From assembly GCA_934538895.1 (NCBI GenBank), contig CAKTCH010000073.1:1-7352 (forward strand): a stretch of DNA of 7,352 nt, in the 5' to 3' direction. The position numbers and the translations under genes were made by a program. How positions within the stretch are numbered: the stretch's first letter is position 1; each line of letters starts with the position of its first letter. The notes beneath the pieces were generated by a model. The model worked only from the letters and a program-made list of their open reading frames with translations. It had not been told where the DNA came from and did not search any database. Shown in pieces: positions 1 through 6,100 of the stretch. The DNA is from an uncultured Alphaproteobacteria bacterium (GTDB lineage: Bacteria; Pseudomonadota; Alphaproteobacteria; Micavibrionales; Micavibrionaceae).

Positions 1-1
1 G

Positions 2-790
2 GCTGCGGGCGGCGTGCCGAAATTCGTACGCCTGTCCCCGCCGGATTGGGCGCTGGATGAAGATAAATTGCGTATGGCCTTCAGCAATAAAACCAAACTC
101 ATTATCCTGAATTCACCGTTGAACCCGGCAGGAAAAGTGCTGAACCGCTCGGAACTGGAGATGCTCGCACGCCTGCTGGAAGAATTCGACGCCTATGCCG
201 TCTGCGACGAGGTATACGAACATCTGGTCTTCAGCCCGCACAAACATACCCCGCTGATGACCCTCCCGGGAATGCGTGACCGTTGCCTGCGCATCGGCTC
301 CGCCGGAAAAACATTCTCGATGACAGGCTGGAAAGTCGGCTATGTAACAGGATGCGCCGGTTTGATAAAGCCCGTGACTGCTGCCCACCAATATATGACC
401 TTCACCGTAAATCCCTCGACCCAGATTGCCGTGGCACAAGGTTTGCGTGCCGATGACAGCTATTTTGCCGCACTGTTACAAGGCATGGATGAAGGGCACC
501 GGCTATTAGGCCCCGGCCTCGCGGCTCTCGGCTTCAACGTATTACCCTGCGACGGCACATATTTCCTGGCGGTAGATTTCACAAGGATCGCAGAACGCGT
601 CAAATTCAAAGGCACGGACACCGAATTTTGCATCTGGCTTACCGAAAACGCCAAAGTCACCGCCGTCCCGATGAGCGCGTTCTACCACCCCTCGAACGGC
701 CAGCCACCGCAAAATCTCATCCGCTTTTGCTTTGCGAAGAAACGTGAAGTACTGGAAAACGCATTGGAAAATTTAAGGGCGATAATATAA
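2..790 (+). CDS. PLP-dependent aminotransferase, class I/II, kynurenine/glutamine-transaminase-K type (5' end missing)
   Basis: Cytoplasmic pyridoxal-phosphate enzyme that moves an amino group between an amino acid and a 2-oxoacid. The reading frame is open to base 2, upstream of a GTG at base 14, so the true start lies outside the window; family members are about 385-400 residues, so roughly 130 are missing. Counting from that GTG codon as residue 1, visible fold-type I landmarks are NSPLNPAGK (33-41, normally N-T-P-x-N-P-T-G-K), CDEVYEH with PLP-contacting D65 and Y68, the Schiff-base lysine K99 in IGSAGKTFSMTGWKVGY, GTYFL (181-185), and R237 in IRFCFAK, which binds the substrate carboxylate. 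The last four resemble kynurenine aminotransferase/glutamine transaminase K more than AspC. That family accepts aromatic amino acids and methionine, which fits the adjacent indolepyruvate oxidoreductase (inference). DapC-like or methionine aminotransferase activity is possible; exact substrate is uncertain. The catalytic set present looks intact. Confidence 0.88.
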   Translation, partial: AAGGVPKFVRLSPPDWALDEDKLRMAFSNKTKLIILNSPLNPAGKVLNRSELEMLARLLEEFDAYAVCDEVYEHLVFSPHKHTPLMTLPGMRDRCLRIGSAGKTFSMTGWKVGYVTGCAGLIKPVTAAHQYMTFTVNPSTQIAVAQGLRADDSYFAALLQGMDEGHRLLGPGLAALGFNVLPCDGTYFLAVDFTRIAERVKFKGTDTEFCIWLTENAKVTAVPMSAFYHPSNGQPPQNLIRFCFAKKREVLENALENLRAII

Positions 791-834
791 TCCAGCACCA
801 TTCCCGCGCAGGCAGCAATCTGTTTCGGCCATAT

Positions 835-857
835 GCGGCCTTAAGCAGCCGCCTTTT
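835..857 (+). terminator. Possible weak intrinsic terminator after the aminotransferase
   Basis: GCGGC (835-839) can pair with GCCGC (848-852) around an 8-base loop, followed by CTTTT. A five-base-pair GC stem with only four Ts is marginal. It overlaps the last codons of the convergent oxidoreductase gene, as is common between tail-to-tail genes. No better stem-loop was seen in the 50-base gap for either gene. Confidence 0.22.
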
Positions 858-3800
858 CCGGGTTATCGTTGCTGGCAGCCCCGTTCAGCTTCACCAGCAA
901 CGCCTGTTTTTGGCCTTTGGCCTTCCTGATATTGGCTTCTTTCACCGGGCCGAAGCCACGGATCATGTCGGGCAGGTTCAAAAGCTCAAGACAAATATCG
1001 CGGTTGCCATTACCCAGTTTTGCCAGCACCAGATCCATGGTTACTTCATATTCGGCGATCAGCGCACGCTCCACCTTGCGATCATGATGATAGCCGAAAA
1101 TATCGAATTTCGTGCCGCGCAGGAACTTGAGTTTTGCCAGTATGCGGAAGGCGGCCATCATCCACGGCCCGAACTCACGTTTCCTCGGGCGGCCTGTCGC
1201 CGGATCGGGAGTTTCCATGATCGGCGGGGCCAGATTGAACTTGAGCTTGTAATCACCTTCAAACTGGGCCTTCACTTTCTCGATAAATTCACCGTTCGTA
1301 TAAAGGCGCGCCACCTCATATTCATCCTTATAAGCCAGCAGCTTGTGATAATTTCTGGCTACGGCTTCCGCAAGATCGCCATCAATAGCGCGGAATTTTT
1401 CTACCGCCAGACGATAACGATCGGCATAAGCCGCATCCTGATAATCGGTCAGGTATTTAATGCGTTTACCGACGATCTCGTCGAATGTCTGCGCGACGGG
1501 CTCTTCCAGAACGCCGCCTGCGACTTCCTGTATCAGCGCATCGAGTCGGGCCAGGTCGTATGCAGCCAGACGGCCATAATGAAAGGCCTTCCTGTTTTCT
1601 TCGATCGCCACGCCATTCATCTCAATGGCTTTCATCAGCGCCCTTTCCGACAAAGGCACAAGACCACGCTGCCACGCATAGCCCATCATGAAGATGTTGG
1701 TGCCCATTTCATCGCCCAGCAAGGTGCCGGTAATGGATGTTGCATCGACATAAACGCAGTCCTTGACAGCCTCCTGCAATTCCTGACGGATATCGTCATC
1801 CCTGAAATCCATTTTGTTATCGAGGACGAAAGATGAAACGGGTGTATTCTCCGCATTCACGATCGCGTGTGTGCGCTCCGGATTAAGCGTTTCGTAAGAA
1901 GTTTTGCCAATGCTGGAAACGATATCGCAGCCCAGCAACAGGTCAGTACCGCCTGTAATGATATGGCCGGTGCGTAATTCATCCTGAGTCGGCGCTAGGC
2001 GGACATGGGAAAGCACTTCCCCGCCCTTTTGCGCCAGCCCCGTGGAATCGAGGATGGCACAACGCTTGCCTTCAAGGTGCGCGGCCATGCCCATCAGCGC
2101 GCCTACGGTCAGCACCCCCGTGCCCCCAATCCCCGTCACCATCACGTTCCACGCGTTTTCAAGCGTCGGCACTTGCGGTTGCGGGATAGCGGCAAAGATC
2201 GCAGCCGCGTCGCTGCCTTTGGTTTTCTTCAACCGGCCACCCTCGATCGTCACGAAAGACGGGCAAAAACCTTTAAGGCAGGAAAAATCTTTGTTACAGG
2301 CGGTCTGATTGATCTGGCGCTTGCGGCCATATTCCGTCTCCAGCGGCTGCACGGAAACGCAATTCGACTGCACGGAGCAGTCGCCGCAGCCCTCGCAGAC
2401 GGCGGAATTGATTATCACGCGCTTCGCCGGATCGGGATACTGGCCGCGCTTGCGGCGGCGGCGCTTCTCCGCGGCGCAGGTCTGGTCATAAATAATGACG
2501 GTCGTACCCGGCGTTTCACGCGCCTCAAGCTGGACCTTCTCCATCCAGCGGCGATGTAAAACCTGCACCTCCGCTGGAATACCCTTGCGATCAGTATAAT
2601 TTTCCGGGTTCTCGCTGACGATCCAGCATTTACTGACGCCCTCGGCCATAACCTGTTGCGCTACGCGATAAACGGGCATATCGCCGTCGACTTGCTGGCC
2701 GCCGGTCATGGCGACTGCATCGTTATAAAGAATTTTGTAGGTGATATTCACTTTCGCGGCAACCGCGGCGCGAATGGCCAGCGTGCCGGAATGGAAATAT
2801 GTCCCGTCGCCGAGATTGGCGAAAATATGTTTAACGTCGGTAAACGCCGCAGCGCCGATCCACGGCACCCCTTCCCCGCCCATCTGCGTGCACAGCGCGG
2901 AATTACGATCCATCCACTGCACCATATAATGGCAACCGATACCGACCATCGCAAAACTGCCGTCCGGCACTTTGGTCGATGTGTTATGCGGGCAACCCGA
3001 GCAATACCAAGGGCGGCGCAGCGTCGCCGGAATATAACCTTCCATCTTCTTCTCGTAATCGGCGTAGAAAGTCAGCGCCCGATCGACCTGCGGATTATGA
3101 TAGAAACGGCTGATGCGTTGCGCGATCACACGCGCCACCAGCCCTACGGACTGGTCGTTATGCAGCGGCAGCAGCTGATTGCGATGTTCATCGTATTTTC
3201 CCACCACCACCGGGCGGCGCTTCGCGTCCCAGTTGAAAATCTGTTGCTTAAGCTGATACTCGATAAATTCGCGCTTTTCCTCGACGATCAGGATCTCTTC
3301 CAGACCCTCGACGAATTGCTGAACGCCGACCGGCTCCAGCGGCCATGTCATGCCGACTTTATAGAGGCGCAAGCCGATATCTTTGGCCACGTCTTCAGTA
3401 ATACCCAGCTCCAGCAAAGCCTGTCGTACATCGCCATAAGATTTACCCGATGTAATAATGCCGAAGCGCGGCTTCGGCGAATCCCACACCACACGGTCGA
3501 TATTGTTCTTACGCGCGAAAGCGTGGCACGCGAACAGCTTGAAGTTCTGAAGACGATAATCGATTTCGCGTGGCGTATCATTCAGGCGAATATTCACACC
3601 CCCCGGAGGCATAGCGAATTCATCGTCGCCGGGCAGGATAATCGGGCGGATTTCACGCGTCAGGTCTACCGTCCCGGACGTCTCTACCGTCTCGGAAGTG
3701 ACCTTCAGCGCGCTCCAGCAACCGGAATAACGCGACATGGCAATCCCCAGCAGGCCGTATTCGACGAATTCCTGAATGCTGGCGGGATAAAGTTGCGGCA

Positions 3801-4320
3801 CCTGCATGGCATAAAGCGCATGGTCGCTCTGGCACGGCAGGGTCGATGACTTGCAAGCATGGTCGTCGCCGAAAATCGCCAGCACGCCGCCCAGCGGCGA
3901 CGTGCCGTTGGCATTGGCATGGCGGATCACGTCACCCGAACGATCGACGCCAGGGGCCTTGCCGTACCATATCCCGAACACGCCGTCGACATGGGCATTC
4001 TGGTAGAATCCCACCTGTTGCGTACCCCATACCGCCGTGGCCGCCAGATCTTCGTTGACGCCGGGAATAAACTTGATGTTCAGCTCATCGAGATATTCCC
4101 GTGCGCGCTCCAGCGACATGTCATACCCGCCAAGCGGGGAACCGCGATAACCGGAAATAAAACCCGCCGTATTTAGTCCCGCGGCAATATCGCGGCGGCG
4201 CTGCACTAGCGGCAGGCGCGTAAGCGCTTGAATCCCCGACATAAAAGCTATGCCGTCGTCCAGTTCGAATTTATCCTTGAGCGATACCTGACGAAGTGCG
4301 GCCCCCACATTTGATGACAT
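841..4320 (-). CDS. Indolepyruvate ferredoxin oxidoreductase, fused long form (alpha + ferredoxin + gamma)
   Basis: Thiamine-diphosphate, iron-sulfur enzyme that oxidatively decarboxylates aryl 2-oxoacids such as indolepyruvate or phenylpyruvate to the acyl-CoA and passes electrons to a ferredoxin-like acceptor. At 1159 residues it matches the single-chain proteobacterial form, not the separate IorA/IorB subunits. Domains in order: TPP pyrimidine-binding region (about 20-240; GYRGSPLGGYD 57-67, GVNEDLAAT with E90, GKAPGVDRSGD 120-130); C-S-G-C-P-H at 440-445 with C463; TPP/Mg-binding motif GDGT 504-507 to N533; ferredoxin-like module with C642, C645, C648, C654, C675, C681 and C686; gamma-type catalytic domain from about 725 (GIGGTG 730-735, GLAQKGGEVLSHVRL 761-775); and a C-terminal domain of about 200 residues resembling DUF6537. 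The start fits the usual N-terminus, with AGGG eight bases upstream. It converges on an aminotransferase able to supply its substrate. Branched-chain 2-oxoacids are an alternative substrate. The gene looks intact; family assignment is firm, substrate is inferred. Confidence 0.95.
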   Translation of the reverse strand: MSSNVGAALRQVSLKDKFELDDGIAFMSGIQALTRLPLVQRRRDIAAGLNTAGFISGYRGSPLGGYDMSLERAREYLDELNIKFIPGVNEDLAATAVWGTQQVGFYQNAHVDGVFGIWYGKAPGVDRSGDVIRHANANGTSPLGGVLAIFGDDHACKSSTLPCQSDHALYAMQVPQLYPASIQEFVEYGLLGIAMSRYSGCWSALKVTSETVETSGTVDLTREIRPIILPGDDEFAMPPGGVNIRLNDTPREIDYRLQNFKLFACHAFARKNNIDRVVWDSPKPRFGIITSGKSYGDVRQALLELGITEDVAKDIGLRLYKVGMTWPLEPVGVQQFVEGLEEILIVEEKREFIEYQLKQQIFNWDAKRRPVVVGKYDEHRNQLLPLHNDQSVGLVARVIAQRISRFYHNPQVDRALTFYADYEKKMEGYIPATLRRPWYCSGCPHNTSTKVPDGSFAMVGIGCHYMVQWMDRNSALCTQMGGEGVPWIGAAAFTDVKHIFANLGDGTYFHSGTLAIRAAVAAKVNITYKILYNDAVAMTGGQQVDGDMPVYRVAQQVMAEGVSKCWIVSENPENYTDRKGIPAEVQVLHRRWMEKVQLEARETPGTTVIIYDQTCAAEKRRRRKRGQYPDPAKRVIINSAVCEGCGDCSVQSNCVSVQPLETEYGRKRQINQTACNKDFSCLKGFCPSFVTIEGGRLKKTKGSDAAAIFAAIPQPQVPTLENAWNVMVTGIGGTGVLTVGALMGMAAHLEGKRCAILDSTGLAQKGGEVLSHVRLAPTQDELRTGHIITGGTDLLLGCDIVSSIGKTSYETLNPERTHAIVNAENTPVSSFVLDNKMDFRDDDIRQELQEAVKDCVYVDATSITGTLLGDEMGTNIFMMGYAWQRGLVPLSERALMKAIEMNGVAIEENRKAFHYGRLAAYDLARLDALIQEVAGGVLEEPVAQTFDEIVGKRIKYLTDYQDAAYADRYRLAVEKFRAIDGDLAEAVARNYHKLLAYKDEYEVARLYTNGEFIEKVKAQFEGDYKLKFNLAPPIMETPDPATGRPRKREFGPWMMAAFRILAKLKFLRGTKFDIFGYHHDRKVERALIAEYEVTMDLVLAKLGNGNRDICLELLNLPDMIRGFGPVKEANIRKAKGQKQALLVKLNGAASNDNPEKAAA

Positions 4321-4475
4321 ACTGTCTACCCTGTTTTCTTTGTTGGAAAGAACACTACTAACCTAAGGGATTTACTGGGCTTTTTCCAGCCGCTACTCCC
4401 AGAATTGGTGCGGCGCAGGAAATAAAATTACTCGGGATTTGATCCATTTTTAAACGGCTCTTAAGGCCTGCCCCC

Positions 4476-4481
4476 TATAAT
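4476..4481 (+). promoter_or_regulatory. Consensus -10 hexamer TATAAT upstream of the small membrane protein gene
   Basis: A perfect TATAAT lies 33 bases before the ATG at 4515, giving a plausible short leader. The positions 16-18 bases upstream (about 4452-4459, AAACGGC) are not a sigma-70 -35 box, so this would be a -10-driven, activator-dependent or alternative-sigma promoter, or chance. Read on the other strand the same site is ATTATA, but no matching -35 was seen for the divergent oxidoreductase gene. Confidence 0.35.
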
Positions 4482-4514
4482 AAAGGAACGTTTAGGGGAG
4501 CATAGGAAAGTATT

Positions 4515-4781
4515 ATGGGGTCTGTTTTTCGCGTCCTGTTTAAGGAATTGTTTTCGCTGACAACGCTCTTTTTGGTGATCGTGCCGTTCATCATCGCCAA
4601 TAAGGACGATTACGCCGCACGACAGCATCTAAACGATCTTAAAGGCCAGACCCAATACGCCATCGTATCCACCTTTGACGGCGCAAAAAATAATTTCGCA
4701 TTTGCCGCCCCCTCCATGACTCTCGGGGCAGGAAAAGGCGCTTATGTCAGCGGCGGCCCGATCTATATGCCAAGCCATTGA
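4515..4781 (+). CDS. Small predicted single-pass membrane protein, unknown function
   Basis: An 88-residue protein I do not recognise. A hydrophobic stretch at about residues 12-28 (FSLTTLFLVIVPFIIA), preceded by basic R6 and K10 and followed by K30-D31-D32, predicts one N-terminal membrane anchor with the C-terminus probably periplasmic (N-in by the positive-inside rule). No lipobox is visible. The rest is soluble: a charged linker (30-44), then a Gly/Ala/Ser-rich end with no known motif. Support for a real gene: AGGA at 4504-4507, seven bases before the ATG; an upstream AGGGGAG; a TATAAT at 4476; and a position between two well-supported genes. The next gene is on the same strand 115 bases downstream and also encodes a membrane protein, so co-transcription is possible. 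Against: it is short, has no recognised homologue, and could be a chance frame. Confidence 0.55.
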   Translation: MGSVFRVLFKELFSLTTLFLVIVPFIIANKDDYAARQHLNDLKGQTQYAIVSTFDGAKNNFAFAAPSMTLGAGKGAYVSGGPIYMPSH

Positions 4782-4858
4782 TGACTTGAAAGACACATCG
4801 CCGGCATGATCCGAAAATTCTTGCCATAACAATAAACAGGAACTCTTTAACACTCCTA

Positions 4859-4879
4859 CCCGTTTTCCATACGGGAAAA
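4859..4879 (+). promoter_or_regulatory. Two mutually exclusive hairpins just upstream of a ribosome binding site
   Basis: In the leader of the PH-domain gene, CCCGT (4859-4863) can pair with ACGGG (4871-4875), or TTTTCC (4863-4868) can pair with GGAAAA (4874-4879). The two stems share bases and cannot form together. The second ends two bases before the AAGGAG. This could influence translation or could be a weak incidental fold; no known riboswitch or leader-peptide motif is seen. Confidence 0.25.
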
Positions 4880-4881
4880 TT

Positions 4882-4887
4882 AAGGAG
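4882..4887 (+). promoter_or_regulatory. Strong Shine-Dalgarno AAGGAG for the PH-domain gene
   Basis: AAGGAG lies nine bases before the ATG at 4897 and fixes that start. No convincing -35/-10 pair was found in 4782-4881, so this gene may depend on transcription from upstream of 4515. Confidence 0.75.
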
Positions 4888-4896
4888 ATTAGAGTT

Positions 4897-5946
4897 ATGT
4901 CCTATGTTCGCAAAGTTATCGGCCCCGATGAAAAGCTGATCGGCATCGCCCGTCTGCACTGGATTTATATCGCCCAAGGCATTTTGTGGTTTGCCGCCTG
5001 TGTGGCCGTGGCGCGCCTGGCCGGGGCCGCATTTAACCATCTGCTCGCCGTGATCCCGGCGACATCGGCCATAGGCCTGCCGATCCTCGCGTTACAGGCA
5101 TGGCTGACGCCGTTTGCCTTGTTCTTCGGCGCCATCATTTGTTCGCTGTATGTGGTAAAAGTGCTGACGACTGAAATAGCCTTGACGGACCGCCGCATCA
5201 TTTATAAACGCGGCTGGCTGTTCGTGAACGTAAAGGAAATCGACATTGAAGAAATCCGTGGCGAGCACATGGACATGGGCTATCTGGGCCGCTTCCTGAA
5301 TTACGCCTATATTAATCTCGACTGCCGTTTTATTGGCGATATTCATCTGCCGGCGATTGAGCACCCGGCGGGTTTCCTCAAAGCGCTTCATAAAATGCGC
5401 ACCGCCGTAACGGATACTGTGTCGCTGGTCGTAGGAGATAAAACTATTGCCATGGTCGAGGATGCCGCCAAAGCGCCGCCGCACCTGAAGCGCGATACGC
5501 CGGAGCTGCAAAAGGATGAGCATCTCGATCAGAGCGAAGTTATCGCGAAGGCCGTAACAGAAGCCTTGCAACGCATTCCTGCCGCCGCTGCGCAAGCGTC
5601 CGCGCCGGCGCAACCAGCCGCACAGGCTACAGTAGACCCCGTCACCGTAGCGGCCATTGTAGAGCAGGTCGTCCCTACCATGGTAGAGCGGGTCGCCGAA
5701 AAAGTGACGGAAAAAGTTGCTGAAAAAGTGAATGAAGAGATCGAGGCCAAAGGCATCATCCCCGTCCCGACGGACATGGAAATACCGCCCGACGCGCCCA
5801 TACCGCCAGAAAACCCCATGGCTGACGACACACGGCTGGATCCAGAAGGCCCGGATGAAGAATTACTGCAAAATTTCGACGACGCCGCAAAAGCCGCGAA
5901 TGAAAATGCGCAAACCGCAAATGAACCCCAGCAGACTATTCGCTAG
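4897..5946 (+). CDS. PH domain-containing membrane protein (bPH_2 / YdbT-like) with long disordered tail
   Basis: A 349-residue inner-membrane protein. The N-terminus (SYVRKVIGPDEKLIGIARLHW) matches the usual opening of bacterial PH-domain membrane proteins. Two hydrophobic segments follow, about 22-46 and 62-90. A bacterial PH-like domain at about 91-172 begins with the typical TDRRIIYKRGWLF and continues through IDIEEIRGEHMDMGYLGRFLNYAYINL. The tail (173-349) is low complexity: Ala/Pro/Gln-rich 228-248, a run of V-x-E-K tetrapeptides at 266-281 continuing less regularly to K285, a Pro-rich stretch 289-308, then an acidic, Asn/Gln-rich end. It is probably a cytoplasmic flexible or helical extension. 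Family function is poorly known; such domains are thought to mediate membrane-associated binding, so a specific role cannot be given. It follows an 88-residue membrane protein on the same strand and may be co-transcribed. Downstream is a palindromic repeat. Confidence 0.85.
   Translation: MSYVRKVIGPDEKLIGIARLHWIYIAQGILWFAACVAVARLAGAAFNHLLAVIPATSAIGLPILALQAWLTPFALFFGAIICSLYVVKVLTTEIALTDRRIIYKRGWLFVNVKEIDIEEIRGEHMDMGYLGRFLNYAYINLDCRFIGDIHLPAIEHPAGFLKALHKMRTAVTDTVSLVVGDKTIAMVEDAAKAPPHLKRDTPELQKDEHLDQSEVIAKAVTEALQRIPAAAAQASAPAQPAAQATVDPVTVAAIVEQVVPTMVERVAEKVTEKVAEKVNEEIEAKGIIPVPTDMEIPPDAPIPPENPMADDTRLDPEGPDEELLQNFDDAAKAANENAQTANEPQQTIR
5692..5739 (+). repeat. In-gene 12-bp tandem repeat encoding V-x-E-K tetrapeptides
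   Basis: Four consecutive 12-base units (from 5692, 5704, 5716 and 5728) encode VAEK, VTEK, VAEK and VNEE; a degenerate fifth (5740-5751) encodes IEAK. Codons differ between units (GTC/GTG/GTT, GCC/ACG/GCT), so the repeat is old or selected at protein level and is not a recent slippage product. Confidence 0.7.
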
Positions 5947-5968
5947 AATGCAGCTCCCCTCCACAAAC

Positions 5969-6056
5969 TGTCATCCCCGGCTTGACCGGGGGTCCAGTGT
6001 CGCGGGTTCCGAACGATCTGACTACCCCCTGAATTTCCACTTTCGTGGAAATAACG
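5969..6056. repeat. Alphaproteobacterial-style intergenic palindromic repeat element
   Basis: The element opens TGTCATCCCCGG and closes GGAAATAACG, so its ends are an imperfect inverted repeat (GTCAT against ATAAC; the usual partner would be ATGAC). It contains two hairpins: CCCCGG/CCGGGG (5975-5980 with 5986-5991, loop CTTGA, extendable by T:G and A:T pairs) and ATTTCCAC/GTGGAAAT (6033-6040 with 6045-6052, tetraloop TTTC). Elements starting GTCATCCCGG-CTTGA-CCGGG are a familiar class of dispersed intergenic repeat in alphaproteobacterial genomes. It sits between two convergent genes, where it may help end transcription, although neither stem is followed by a T-run. Confidence 0.7.
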
Positions 6057-6100
6057 ATAATAAGGAGAGTCGCGGGATTTAAAGAGTCTGCCCCCTGATG

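Noticed and set aside
14..16. GTG at 14 as the true start of the aminotransferase
   Set aside because: The frame is open to base 2 with family-like residues (A-A-G-G-V-P), and the N-terminal third of the enzyme would be missing, so the gene begins before the window.
910..1836. Open frame of 308 codons on the plus strand, opposite the 3' part of the oxidoreductase gene
   Set aside because: Antisense shadow of the C-terminal half of the oxidoreductase gene, without family motifs or a convincing ribosome binding site.
2656..3849. Open frame of 397 codons on the plus strand, opposite the oxidoreductase gene
   Set aside because: It lies entirely antisense to a well-supported conserved gene, reads as Arg/His-rich sequence with no recognisable domain, and is explained by stop-poor antisense frames in a coding region.
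4375..4402. CTGGG/CCCAG stem in the divergent intergenic region as a terminator or operator
   Set aside because: Only five base pairs across an 18-base loop, with no T-run at its end and no symmetry typical of an operator; likely chance.
4786..4849. TTGAAA (4786) or TTGCCA (4821) as a -35 box for the PH-domain gene
   Set aside because: No acceptable -10 hexamer at 16-18 base spacing from either.
5092..5613. Minus-strand open frame of 173 codons inside the PH-domain gene
   Set aside because: Fully overlapped by the PH-domain coding sequence, whose membrane and PH features are recognisable; the antisense product has none.
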